Below, piece after piece: positions 27,762 to 40,300 of a stretch of 64,000 nt of DNA. A program made the translations under genes and the position numbers. The stretch is from Vibrio tubiashii (GTDB lineage: Bacteria; Pseudomonadota; Gammaproteobacteria; Enterobacterales; Vibrionaceae), in the NCBI GenBank assembly GCA_000775715.1, contig JRWQ01000008.1, forward strand, positions 248,001-312,000. The letters run 5' to 3'. The first letter of the stretch is position 1, and each line of letters starts with the position of its first letter. Under the pieces are notes generated by a model, which worked only from the letters and a program-made list of their open reading frames with translations, had not been told where the DNA came from and did no database searches.

Positions 27762-28517
27762 TCAAGGCTGCGCCACTGGAGACGCTGTTAAATATTGCCG
27801 GTAGCTCTCTAGTACCAGTGATATATCGATTTTCTCCAAACCTTGATTGAATATCTCACGCCAGTTGTGCCCTTCTGGCGTGTTCTTAAAAGCGAGATAA
27901 ATCTGCTTGGTCTCTAACAACCGTTCGTTCATTCTCACTCGCCCAGCGAGCATTTCTGCCCTTTGGTCAATACTGATTAAATAGTCCAACACATTCGAAT
28001 CTATTACCGCTGCGTCCAACCGACCTTTAGCCACCTTATAGATGTTGCGTATATCGTTGGCAGAAGCCTCAACACTAATTAAGCCTTGAGCGACCAGTGC
28101 ATCGAACTCAACTGTGTTGACATAGCCTTGAACCACACCAATTCGATACTCGCGCAGATCATCTACCTCACGCCATGAAATGGGAGATTTGCGATTCTCC
28201 ACTAAACCTAACGGGCCAGTGCCGATAGAATCAGAAAACACGAATTCATCAGTATCAAAATAGTATTCAGGGAAATAACCCGCGTAGCGATCAGTTTTAC
28301 TCGCGAGCGCGACAGAACGCACCCAAGGTTTGAAATCTACAACGAGTTCGTAGCCCATAGCTAAGAACGCCGCTTTGGCTACAGCGACGGAGACCCCCTT
28401 CTGTTCCAAATCCTCACCTGAATAAGGAGGCCACTCGAGTGAAGTCATATACACTTGCTGATTTGCTTTAACCGAAACCGTACAAACGAGCAAAACTATC
28501 ATCAACAATAACTTCAT
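27762..28517 (-). CDS. Periplasmic amino-acid-type solute-binding protein (orphan)
   Basis: This 251-residue protein has a signal peptide (about 1-18, ends VKA). Its fold matches the family 3 extracellular solute-binding proteins: LEWPPYSGEDLEQKGVSVAVAKAAF, KPWVRSVALAS, GYFPEYYF, YRIGVVQGYVNTVEFD and KGRLDAAVIDSNV. No permease or ATPase gene is nearby. In vibrios many proteins of this kind are stand-alone and may sense rather than transport. The ligand is unknown. It is transcribed leftward and ends six bases from the convergent TIGR02647 gene. Confidence 0.75.
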   Translation of the reverse strand: MKLLLMIVLLVCTVSVKANQQVYMTSLEWPPYSGEDLEQKGVSVAVAKAAFLAMGYELVVDFKPWVRSVALASKTDRYAGYFPEYYFDTDEFVFSDSIGTGPLGLVENRKSPISWREVDDLREYRIGVVQGYVNTVEFDALVAQGLISVEASANDIRNIYKVAKGRLDAAVIDSNVLDYLISIDQRAEMLAGRVRMNERLLETKQIYLAFKNTPEGHNWREIFNQGLEKIDISLVLESYRQYLTASPVAQP

Positions 28518-28769
28518 CTATAGTCCTTTATATAGGAATCCAGTATTTACTGTTATCTTTAATAATAGGCGCTATAGCCTGACTATCTAGCAACACCCTA
28601 TGCTAATTGTGTTACAACAAATAACTGATATCGCACCTAAACGTCATTTTTTGCAAAACCAGGTCAATAATAATGTACCATCAAGCATTCAATAGAGTTT
28701 GCAATTGGCGGCGGCATATCATGAAGGGTATGTGTTGGTCACCACAATCGAATCTCAAGGAGCAGCGTA

Positions 28770-29591
28770 ATGAAGAGGATTTCAATTGTTGGCGGTGGTT
28801 GGCTAGGAAAGCCTCTGGGCCAATATCTGACCTCAATCGGCCATAAGGTGTTTGTGAGTAAAACAACGCTTGAAGGAGTGAATGAACTTCAACAAAGTGG
28901 AATCGATAGTTTTAAATGCGATCTAAATACTCAAGACGATGAACTTGGCTTTCACCTCACTCAACACCCCTCTGACATAGTCATCGGCTGCTTTCCTCCA
29001 GGCTTTCGCAAGGGAAAAGGAGAGCAATACATTGGCCAATGGCAAACCTTAATTCAAGCCGCTAAGCAGCATCAAGTCACCCGAGTTGTCATGGTGAGTT
29101 CCACAACGGTTTACCCTAGCTTAGCAAAAGAGATGGTGGAAGAAGATGCGACACTGTCCTTAGTTCATGGCGAAAGCGCATTCAGTGACAATGCCAAAAC
29201 CATGCTACAAGCGGAAGAAGCCTTAATTAGCTCAGGGCTTAAATTTGCTATCGTGCGTTGCAGTGGCTTGGTTGGCCCTGAGCGTCACCCTTCTCGGTTT
29301 GCAACCAAACTAAAACAAGTCAGCGACCAAGCGCCAGCCAATATGATTCATCTTCAAGACGCGATTGGTGCTGTTTCTTTTATGGCGCTGAGCGACGTTT
29401 CATCCGTTGTCAACGCGACGACGCCAAATACCGTCAGCAAAGCGCGTTTCTATCAGGCCGCGCTAGATAGCGTTAGTTCCAACCAGCCGTTGCCGCCAAT
29501 AAGCCACCAAGCAGACAAGCGCATTCTCGCCGATAAATTGGTCGACCTCGGCTATCGCTTTCACTATCAACACACACTAGAGCTCGTATAG
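28770..29591 (+). CDS. NAD(P)-binding oxidoreductase/epimerase-like protein (YeeZ-like)
   Basis: This 273-residue cytoplasmic protein has an N-terminal Rossmann nucleotide motif (SIVGGGWLGKPLG, about 4-17) and MVSSTTVYP near residue 110, where SDR/epimerases carry the catalytic Ser. An RCSGLVGPERHP block follows. The extended-SDR tyrosine/lysine pair (YxxxK) is not in the standard form, so the reaction is uncertain. E. coli YeeZ has the same build. AAGGAGC lies eight bases before the start. It is followed 17 bases later by a YdcF-like gene, probably as an operon. Confidence 0.75.
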   Translation: MKRISIVGGGWLGKPLGQYLTSIGHKVFVSKTTLEGVNELQQSGIDSFKCDLNTQDDELGFHLTQHPSDIVIGCFPPGFRKGKGEQYIGQWQTLIQAAKQHQVTRVVMVSSTTVYPSLAKEMVEEDATLSLVHGESAFSDNAKTMLQAEEALISSGLKFAIVRCSGLVGPERHPSRFATKLKQVSDQAPANMIHLQDAIGAVSFMALSDVSSVVNATTPNTVSKARFYQAALDSVSSNQPLPPISHQADKRILADKLVDLGYRFHYQHTLELV

Positions 29592-29608
29592 CAGCTAATG
29601 AGAGAACT

Positions 29609-30247
29609 ATGAGCCAGATTAAGTTGTACCAGCATATAGAAAAACTTTGGTCATACATGCACATGAACCAATCATTGGAGAAATCGGATTGTATTTTCGT
29701 GCTCGGTAGCAATGATGTACGAGTTGCCGAGTATGCGGCAGAGCTTTTTTTGCAAGGCTTAGCGAGCAAGCTGATATTTTCTGGAGGGTATGGGCGCCTT
29801 ACCGATGGTATTTTTTCTTCGACTGAAGCCGATACCTTTGCCTCGATCGCTCGAGACATGGGCGTTCCTGCTGAAAGCATGATTGTTGAAGATAAAGCGA
29901 CCAATACTGGTGAGAACGTTTTATTCACTTATGAGTTACTGCAGCAGCTAGGTGAGGACTATCGTTCGTTTATTCTGGTGCAAAAACCTTATATGGAAAG
30001 ACGAACCTACGCTACATTTACCAAACAATGGCCTGCATCCTATGAGCGTGTGTGCGTGACCTCACCCAAGTATGAGTTTTGCGATTACTTTAATGAAGAG
30101 ATTGAACTAGAAACCACGATATTGGCAATGCTTGGAGACTTCGAACGAATTAAAACCTACCCTGCGCTCGGGTTTCAGACTGAGCAGAGCATTCCACAGA
30201 CCGTAGAAGACTCCTACTTGGCGCTTAAAGCGATATTTGCGAAATAG
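29609..30247 (+). CDS. YdcF/DUF218 family protein
   Basis: This 212-residue protein has the DUF218 core: DCIFVLGSNDVRVAEYAAELF (about 27-47), KLIFSGGYGRLTDG, an acidic SSTEADTFASIA segment, EDKATNTGENVLF and ILVQKPYMERRTYATF. There is no signal peptide or membrane helix. E. coli YdcF binds S-adenosylmethionine but has no settled function. It lies 17 bases after the YeeZ-like gene and ends at a terminator shared with clpA. Confidence 0.8.
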   Translation: MSQIKLYQHIEKLWSYMHMNQSLEKSDCIFVLGSNDVRVAEYAAELFLQGLASKLIFSGGYGRLTDGIFSSTEADTFASIARDMGVPAESMIVEDKATNTGENVLFTYELLQQLGEDYRSFILVQKPYMERRTYATFTKQWPASYERVCVTSPKYEFCDYFNEEIELETTILAMLGDFERIKTYPALGFQTEQSIPQTVEDSYLALKAIFAK

Positions 30248-30275
30248 GCAAAAGCTCAAGCTAGTACAGCAGATA

Positions 30276-30302
30276 GAAAAGAGGCCTAACAAGTAGGCCT
30301 CT
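30276..30302. terminator. Terminator between the ydcF-like gene and clpA
   Basis: AGAGGCCTA and TAGGCCTCT form a perfect nine-pair stem with a five-base loop. The T-rich tract is better on the minus strand (clpA side). Confidence 0.8.
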
Positions 30303-30313
30303 GGTTGATGAGT

Positions 30314-32584
30314 TTAATGAACTGCCGCTTCTTTTTCGCTCAAGTATTTGAATTTAAGCTCGTCGCCTTTGAGATCAACTTTCACCGTACCTCCATCGAC
30401 TAAGCAACCGAACAATAGTTCATTCGCAAGCGGTTTTTTAAGCTGCTCTTGAATAACTCGGCCCATTGGTCGTGCGCCCATGGCTTTATCGTACCCTTTC
30501 AGCGCAAGCCAGTGGCGAGCATCTTCAGATATTTCTAGTGACACGCCACGAACGTCAAGCTGGGCCTGAAGTTCGACAATAAACTTATCAACCACTTGGT
30601 GGATAACATGCTCATCTAGGCTATTGAACCAGATGATATTGTCGAGACGGTTACGGAATTCAGGTGTGAACACCTTCTTAATTTCCGACATCGCATCATG
30701 GCTGTGATCTTGTTGGATCAAACCGATCGATTTTTTCTCTGTCATTTGCACGCCCGCATTGGTCGTCATCACCAAAATCACGTTGCGGAAGTCAGCTTTT
30801 CGACCATTGTTATCAGTCAACGTACCGTTATCCATGACCTGCAGAAGCAAGTTGAAGATATCTGGATGCGCTTTCTCGATCTCGTCAAGAAGAACAACAG
30901 AGTGCGGATGCTTAATCACAGCGTCAGTCAGCAAGCCGCCTTGATCGTAACCTACATAACCAGGAGGCGCACCGATTAAACGGCTCACAGAGTGGCGTTC
31001 GCCATACTCAGACATATCAAAGCGCAGTAGCTCAATGCCCAACAATTTCGACAACTGAACCGTCACCTCGGTTTTACCTACCCCAGTAGGGCCAGCAAAC
31101 AGGAAGGAACCTACAGGTTTGTTATCCGCACCAAGGCCAGCCCGAGTAAGCTTGATCGCTTCACTCAATACATCAATCGCATCGTCTTGACCGAACACCA
31201 GCATCTTCATCTTCTCATCGAGCTTCTGCAAAATCTCTTTGTCAGAAGAAGAGACTGATTTTTCAGGAATGCGTGCCATCTTAGCAACCATCGCCTCAAT
31301 ATCGGCAACGTTAACGGTTTTCTTACGACGACTCGCCGGGGCTAGACGGCTACGTGCACCTGCTTCATCAATCACATCAATCGCCTTGTCTGGCAGGTGA
31401 CGTTCATTAATGTACTTAGCAGAAAGCTCAACCGCCGCACGAAGCGCTTTATTGGTGTAACGCACCTCATGGTGAGCTTCGTATTTTGGTTTCAGACCAA
31501 TCAAGATCTTAGTGGTGTCATCCAAAGAGGGTTCAATAACATCGATCTTCTGGAAACGGCGCGACAAAGCCCGCTCTTTTTCAAAGATGTTGCTGTACTC
31601 TTGGTAGGTTGTCGAACCGATACAGCGTAACTTACCGCTGCTTAATAGTGGCTTAATTAGGTTGGCCGCATCAACTTGGCCACCTGACGCTGCTCCCGCA
31701 CCAATAATAGTGTGGATCTCGTCAATAAACAGAATGGCATCGTCTTCTTTCTCTAGCTGTTTCAAAATCGCTTTAAAGCGTTTTTCGAAATCACCACGGT
31801 ACTTAGTACCCGCAAGTAGAGAGCCAATATCGAGCGAGTAAATAACGCTATCAGCAATAATGTCAGGCACTTGGCCTTCAACAATACGCCAAGCGAGACC
31901 TTCAGCAATCGCCGTTTTACCTACACCGGCTTCACCGACAAGTAGAGGGTTGTTTTTGCGACGACGACACAAGACTTGAATCGTGCGCTCTAGTTCTTTA
32001 TCGCGACCAATCAGAGGATCAATCTGGCCTTGTTTCGCCAGTTGATTAAGGTTGGTAGCAAAGCTCTCTAGACGCTCTTCAGAACCCGTATCTTCGATAT
32101 TTTCACTACCGAATGAGTCAGATGAAGAAGGCTCATCCCCCGCACTCGACGCTTTACTAATGCCATGAGAGATAAAGTTAACAATATCTAGGCGGCTAAT
32201 ATCATTCTTCTTAAGAAGATAAGCGGCATGGGATTCTTGCTCACTAAAAATAGCGACTAAAACATTCGCACCAGTGACTTCACTACGACCAGATGACTGA
32301 ACATGGAACACAGCTCGTTGCAAAACGCGTTGAAAACTCAAAGTGGGTTGCGTTTCGCGAGTCTCGTCATTTTCAGGGATAAGGGGGGTGGTTTGGTCAA
32401 TAAAGATATCGAGCTCGCCTCGAAGCGCGTCGATATCGGCCTGACACGCTTGCAGGGCCTCACGTGCTGCATCATTTTCTAGCAATGCTAACAGGAGGTG
32501 CTCGACGGTCATAAACTCATGTCGTTTGTCTCTCGCGCGGGTGAATGCGCCGTTAAGACTCGACTCCAACTCTTTATTCAGCAT
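30314..32584 (-). CDS. clpA: ATP-dependent Clp protease ATP-binding subunit ClpA
   Basis: This 756-residue AAA+ unfoldase feeds substrates to ClpP. It has an N-terminal Clp repeat domain (about 1-145), AAA-1 with GEAGVGKTA and [12 protein letters not shown], and AAA-2 with GPTGVGKTE and [12 protein letters not shown]. The IGL loop that docks on ClpP is visible in [10 protein letters not shown]. The start at 32584 is chosen because AAGGAGGT lies four bases upstream. The longer frame to 32623 is unsupported. Its adaptor gene clpS is directly upstream, as in most gammaproteobacteria. Length matches E. coli (758). Confidence 0.97.
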   Translation of the reverse strand: MLNKELESSLNGAFTRARDKRHEFMTVEHLLLALLENDAAREALQACQADIDALRGELDIFIDQTTPLIPENDETRETQPTLSFQRVLQRAVFHVQSSGRSEVTGANVLVAIFSEQESHAAYLLKKNDISRLDIVNFISHGISKASSAGDEPSSSDSFGSENIEDTGSEERLESFATNLNQLAKQGQIDPLIGRDKELERTIQVLCRRRKNNPLLVGEAGVGKTAIAEGLAWRIVEGQVPDIIADSVIYSLDIGSLLAGTKYRGDFEKRFKAILKQLEKEDDAILFIDEIHTIIGAGAASGGQVDAANLIKPLLSSGKLRCIGSTTYQEYSNIFEKERALSRRFQKIDVIEPSLDDTTKILIGLKPKYEAHHEVRYTNKALRAAVELSAKYINERHLPDKAIDVIDEAGARSRLAPASRRKKTVNVADIEAMVAKMARIPEKSVSSSDKEILQKLDEKMKMLVFGQDDAIDVLSEAIKLTRAGLGADNKPVGSFLFAGPTGVGKTEVTVQLSKLLGIELLRFDMSEYGERHSVSRLIGAPPGYVGYDQGGLLTDAVIKHPHSVVLLDEIEKAHPDIFNLLLQVMDNGTLTDNNGRKADFRNVILVMTTNAGVQMTEKKSIGLIQQDHSHDAMSEIKKVFTPEFRNRLDNIIWFNSLDEHVIHQVVDKFIVELQAQLDVRGVSLEISEDARHWLALKGYDKAMGARPMGRVIQEQLKKPLANELLFGCLVDGGTVKVDLKGDELKFKYLSEKEAAVH

Positions 32585-32626
32585 AAGTACCTCCTTTAAG
32601 AACAACTCAGGTTGCTCGAGCAAACG

Positions 32627-32947
32627 TTATGCTTGCTCCATTGTACAAAGCAAAGGATGCTCATTCTCTTTCGAATACATAGTAACTTGCGCTACTTTAG
32701 TCTCAGCAACTTCTGCAGTATACGTGCCACAAATTGCCTTGCCTTCATAATGCACCTTGAGCATCACTTGGGTTGCTTTGTCGATATCCATAGAAAAAAA
32801 ACGTTCCAGGATTTCAATTACAAAGTCCATCGGAGTGTAATCGTCGTTGTTTAGCACGACGTTATACATAGATGGCGGCTTAACTTCTGTTTTTTCTAAC
32901 TCCAGTAGATCGGAACCGGGTGTGACCCATTCAAAATGTTTGCTCAT
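32627..32947 (-). CDS. clpS: ClpA adaptor protein ClpS
   Basis: This 106-residue adaptor delivers N-end rule substrates to ClpAP. The core has [20 protein letters not shown] (about 28-47), where Asn-Asp residues bind the N-degron, and [18 protein letters not shown] near 65-83. The N-terminal tail of about 25 residues is the part that contacts ClpA. It ends 43 bases before clpA and is cotranscribed. cspD is divergent upstream, as in E. coli. Confidence 0.96.
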   Translation of the reverse strand: MSKHFEWVTPGSDLLELEKTEVKPPSMYNVVLNNDDYTPMDFVIEILERFFSMDIDKATQVMLKVHYEGKAICGTYTAEVAETKVAQVTMYSKENEHPLLCTMEQA

Positions 32948-33463
32948 GACTCATCATTGTCGCTATTTTATCTCAGTTAATTTTACCACTTAGTTGAGCG
33001 AAAGTTTTGAATTTAGTTCTTACTATTTCAGGTCGGTGTGTATTTCTTGATGATTTATTCATTGAAAAGACAGACCGACTAGAAGGCTAAATCTTTGCAA
33101 AAAAGTTTGGCCTTACTTAGAGACTAATGCAGCAATTGAGTCGCTGCAAATAAAAGTTCAAACTCAATAGAGGCTTGATATCTAATTGATCAAAAAGACA
33201 CCAAAAACCATTCACTGCACAAATAATTTAAACGAAATGAGCATTTTATAAGTTACAAAAATGTAAATCTCAAAAGTGATTTCTTTGCAAATATGTAGAC
33301 TGTAATACCTTTTTACTATTGACTGTAATCCCTCATTGGCTACATTGGTCAAATAGTGACTAAAATTTTGGCAGCGGCTGAATGAAAATTCACTTCTTGT
33401 TTACAAGGAATCAATGTAAACACCAATCAAAATCAGTAACAAAATGCATGAGGGATGTATAGC
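32948..33463. promoter_or_regulatory. Divergent region of clpS and cspD
   Basis: This region of 516 bases is AT-rich and has no gene. A possible cspD promoter is TTGACT (33319-33324), a 16-base gap and TACATT (33341-33346), which would leave a leader of about 110 bases. I see no ordered operator. Confidence 0.4.
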
Positions 33464-33685
33464 ATGGCTACAGGTACAGTAAAATGGTTTAACAACGCCA
33501 AAGGATTTGGTTTCATTTGTCCAGAGGGAGAAGATGGGGATGTGTTTGCGCACTACTCAACAATTCAAATGGATGGTTATCGTACTCTGAAAGCAGGCCA
33601 GCAAGTGAATTATGAAGTGGAAGAAGGGCCAAAAGGCTACCATGCCAGTGCTGTTGTTCCGGTAGAAACTCAACCTGCAAAATAA
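33464..33685 (+). CDS. cspD: Cold shock-like protein CspD
   Basis: This 73-residue single-domain OB-fold protein has RNP1-type KGFGFICPE and RNP2-type DVFAHYSTI. The whole N-terminal half follows E. coli CspD (74 residues). Unlike CspA, CspD is induced in stationary phase and starvation and inhibits replication by binding single-stranded DNA. The start at 33464 (MATGTVKWF) is supported by GAGGG about nine bases upstream. In E. coli CspD is degraded by Lon, and the gene is likewise divergent from clpS-clpA. A terminator follows. Confidence 0.95.
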   Translation: MATGTVKWFNNAKGFGFICPEGEDGDVFAHYSTIQMDGYRTLKAGQQVNYEVEEGPKGYHASAVVPVETQPAK

Positions 33686-33725
33686 CCGCTGCTAAAACAA
33701 TTTAAACGCAAACAGTATAATAAAA

Positions 33726-33755
33726 CGAAAACCCGCCAGTTGGCGGGTTTTGTTG
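33726..33755. terminator. Terminator between cspD and icd
   Basis: A ten-pair stem (AAACCCGCCA with TGGCGGGTTT, two-base loop) with T runs on both strands sits between convergent genes. Confidence 0.88.
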
Positions 33756-33769
33756 TTTATGGCGGCTAA

Positions 33770-36296
<2,527 letters not shown>

Positions 36297-36989
36297 ATGC
36301 CCCCACGTCCAAAACGTGACGCTAAATCCTCAGCTCCTAGAAAGGGAAAAAGCAGTTTTAAACGTCCTTCTACGACTAAAGGATACAGCGGGCACTCCTC
36401 TCGCAATAGAAAAAATACAGCCAGTAATAAACCCAAAATTGCGCCTGAAGATCGCAAAGTGATCCTATTCAACAAGCCTTTCGACACCCTAAGCCAGTTT
36501 ACCGATGGTGAAGGAAGAAAAACACTTGCTGACTTTATCCCAATAAAAGATGTTTATGCGGCAGGCCGACTCGACCGCGATAGTGAAGGGCTTATGGTGT
36601 TAACTAATGACGGTATATTGCAAGCCAAGCTTACTCAGCCTAAATCTAAGTCGCCAAAAACCTACTGGGTGCAAGTCGATGGTGCGCCTTCACAAGCAGA
36701 TCTAGACAAACTTCGTAAAGGGGTCGAGCTTAAAGATGGCATGACGCTTCCCGCAACCATTGAGGTTATCGAACAACCTGATGTGTGGGAACGCACCCCA
36801 CCCGTTCGATTCAGAGCCAATATTCCAACCACTTGGCTAGCGATTACCATCATTGAAGGACGTAACCGACAAGTAAGACGAATGACCGCTCACATCGGAT
36901 ACCCAACACTAAGATTGATTCGTTACTCGATGGGTGGGTTTACTCTTGATGACCTTTCTTCAGGAGAGTGGAAAGAGGTTCAAATCTAG
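36297..36989 (+). CDS. rluE: 23S rRNA pseudouridine(2457) synthase RluE
   Basis: This 230-residue RsuA-family pseudouridine synthase has the catalytic-Asp motif [17 protein letters not shown] (about 98-114) and [21 protein letters not shown] near the C-terminus. The S4-like RNA-binding domain found in RsuA and RluB is absent. A basic, Ser/Lys/Arg-rich N-terminal tail of about 50 residues replaces it, as in RluE. It probably modifies U2457 of 23S rRNA. AAGGTAG precedes the start. It is divergent from icd as in E. coli. Confidence 0.9.
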   Translation: MPPRPKRDAKSSAPRKGKSSFKRPSTTKGYSGHSSRNRKNTASNKPKIAPEDRKVILFNKPFDTLSQFTDGEGRKTLADFIPIKDVYAAGRLDRDSEGLMVLTNDGILQAKLTQPKSKSPKTYWVQVDGAPSQADLDKLRKGVELKDGMTLPATIEVIEQPDVWERTPPVRFRANIPTTWLAITIIEGRNRQVRRMTAHIGYPTLRLIRYSMGGFTLDDLSSGEWKEVQI

Positions 36990-37307
36990 TACTTTAGTTT
37001 AATTATCACAATGTTAGCTATTTTCTAAAGCGAAATAAGCCACTCATTTTAGGCATACACATCACATAACGTTAGGGATGAGACCGAGGTTTTATCCTCC
37101 TCTCTCTCTACTACCCCTCTAGTGATTTTGCTTAAACAACTGATCCCATATCACGCATTTCACCCCATAATACTGCTTAAATTGTGACCACGAGTCCCGA
37201 AAGCGTAATTTTCGCACCAAGAAATAACTTAGCCTAAATCGCTCACACATTGTTAGCTGTCATTCCCTCTAAGATCGCAAAGCCTACTATAACAATGGAC
37301 GTGAAAC
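36990..37307. promoter_or_regulatory. Control region of the pullulanase gene with MalT-like sites
   Basis: This 318-base region has no gene. GGGATGA (37075-37081, plus strand) and GGAGGATAA on the minus strand (37092-37100) resemble MalT boxes (GGGA-T/G-GA type) in opposite orientation. A MalT-like activator of the maltodextrin regulon controls pulA in Klebsiella, so such sites are expected here. Confidence 0.5.
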
Positions 37308-40300
37308 GTGAAACAACAATTGAAATTGTCGACACTGAGTAAAGCCATGCTACCGGTACTTACCGTGCCGCTGCTCTTGGCTTGTCAGCAAGAAACCGAC
37401 TGTACAACACCTCAACAATCAACCGATCAGATCAACATTCCTGCTTGGTGTGAAATGCCAAAAGAGCCAGAGGTTGCCGAGAAACAACGCCTAATCAGTT
37501 ACATCGTAGCGCCTGAAGAGAACGCTTTTTTCCACCCGCACGGCGCTAGCAACCGCGACTGGGTATTAAAGTGTGGCAACAAGAAATTCCGCGCCGACGG
37601 TACCGATGAGTATGGCCCATACTGGTTGCTTAAATCGCGCAAAGCCTCTGGTTCATGTACTGTCAGCCACAAAGGTTCTGACGTAGTTTCAGTAACGCTT
37701 GATCCTCAAGCTCAGTACCAAGGCATTACAGAGCAAGGGGAAGTGGTAAACGAGAACCGCCGCGCAACCCTACTCACATCGCTTGGCCTCGATCAGAAAG
37801 GCACCGATGTTAAGCTGCCTCAAATTGATGCGCCGGGTGAACTTGCAGCGCCACCAGCCGGTCACTTTGCCATCCAACTGTATGACCCAATGGGTGACTA
37901 CCAAGAGGCGGGACAAGGCTTAAATGGTTACGCCAACTACAACCTTCACCTATGGAACAACGGTACACCTTGTGCAGCTGGCGATCCTGCTGGATTCAAC
38001 AACGGCTGGGATGACACCTCAGTCACGCCTGATGCGGCGGATCAATATGGTCCTATTTGGTATGTATCGGTTACCGATCACCCGAGCCAGTGTTTCAATG
38101 CGATTGTGCGCAATGGTAATAAAGATAAAATCATTGGCTCTGATTTAACCGTCGATATTTCTGCTATTGATACTCAGCCTTCAGTCACCTACGTTCCTGG
38201 AGACAGCACCGCATACGCAAGCCGAGCCTTTGTATACGAGAATCTTGATCTAGGCTTCAACGTGGATACTGTCGGAGCAATCTTACTAGACGAACGAACT
38301 CTCGTTTGGAAAGGCGCTCAAGGTGCCGACCAAGTTCAGATCATGTTCTCAGAAAAAGGGGACTATCAAGTTTCTGACCAAGGTGTGGTGAGTGCACTTT
38401 CGATTAAACTGACGCCAACCTCGCTAAACGATGAGCAACAAACGCGTTACCCTCACCTAGCAGACTACCCAGCATTTGAAGTACCCGCTGCTCTATATGG
38501 TTTAGTTAAGACCAGTTTAGTCGCCGTCGCTTCTGACAGTAATGGACTCGAAGAGCCTGCAACACTTCGCTCGGTTACTGGTGTGCAATATGCAGGCGCA
38601 CTAGACGCTATGTTTGCCCAAGAGGCCACTGAGCTTGAATTTGGTGCCGTTTATGATGACAGCCGAGTGACCTTCCGCCTTTGGGCACCAACGGCTCAAG
38701 ACGTCGACCTAGTTGTTTATGACGAAAACAAGGTTGAGCTAAATCGCTACCCAATGACTGAAGATATCTACTCAGGGAGTTGGAGCGTTAAGAAACGCAT
38801 TCGCGCGGTAGACGGTAAGTACTACCGCTATGCGATGAAGGTTTTCCAACCGCGCGATCAAGTGACCGCAGAATACGAAGTGACCGACCCATACTCAGTG
38901 AGCTTGGCAACCAACTCAACTCACAGTCAAGCCATCAACCTTAATTCAAACGATTTAAAACCATCGGGTTGGGATTCACTCCAAGCGCCTCATTCGCAAA
39001 ATGAAGCCAACGGTGACTTAGCAAAAGTAACGATCTACGAATCCCATGTGCGTGATTTCTCTGCTCATGACGCCTCTACCGACAATAAAGGTAAATACCT
39101 AGCGTTTACTGAGAGTGGTACTGCGCCAGTCAATCACCTCAAAGAGCTGCAACAAGCCGGTATGACTCACTTGCACCTAATGCCAGTGTTCGATATTGCA
39201 ACCATCAACGAAGATCCTGATCAGGTTGCCAACATCGATGAACCGTTTAGCAAGCTATGTAACCTAGTGTCAGCAGTAAACAGTGATGCTAACTTCAGTG
39301 GTTACTGTGATAGTGGGCTAACCATTGCTGACGTCTATGCTGAGGTCTTAAACTCAGACAACAAAGCAACACCACTGGTACAAGACCTAACTCAGTACGT
39401 GCGTAGCGTCGACGGCTACAACTGGGGTTATGACCCATTTCACTACACAGTGCCGGAAGGTTCTTACGCAACAAATGCGGAAGGTACACAGCGTATCGTC
39501 GAGTTCCGTGAAATGGTTCAAGCGGTGAAACAAGACATCGGTATGAACGTGGTCGTTGATGTGGTCTACAACCATACCAATGCTTCAGGTTATCAGAGTG
39601 ATAAGTCTGTACTCGATAAAGTCGTGCCGCTTTACTACCACCGCCTAGTGCCTGATACAGGTGTGGTTGAAACCTCGACCTGTTGTGAAAACACCGCACC
39701 AGAGCATGCTATGTTCGCCAAACTCATCGACGATTCGATTCAAACCTGGGTTCGCGACTACAAAATTGATGCTTTCCGTTGGGATCTGATGGGCCACCAC
39801 CCACTTAGCCAGATAGAGCAGACATTAGCTGCTGCGCGTGAAATCAATCCTGAGGTTTACTTCTACGGCGAAGGTTGGAACTTCGGTGAAGTCGCTGATG
39901 ACAAGCGCTTTGTTCAAGCCACTCAGAAACACTTAGGAGGTACAGGTATCGGTTCGTTCTCTGACCGATTGCGTGATGCTGCTCGAGGTGGTAGCCCATT
40001 CGAATCTGGTGATGATACTCGCCGCATGCAAGGCTTCGCAACCGGTGCTGCTGTTCTGCCAAATGAGCTCACCAATTACAGTGGTGAAGAAGCAAAAACC
40101 GAGCTTGCACGTGCACTACACCAAGCGGATCTGATTCGTTTAGGTATGGCAGGCAATTTGAAGACCTTCAAGATGGTCGACTCGACCAACCAAACCTTGC
40201 TCGGTCAAGATCTTGACTACAACGGCCAAGCAGCAGGTTATGCCGATCAGCCGTGGGAAATCCAAAACTATGTGTCGAAACACGACAACCAGACGTTTTG

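Noticed and set aside
39295..39699. 134-codon minus-strand frame inside pulA
   Set aside because: Antisense shadow of the GH13 catalytic region; His/Arg/Cys-rich and unlike a protein.
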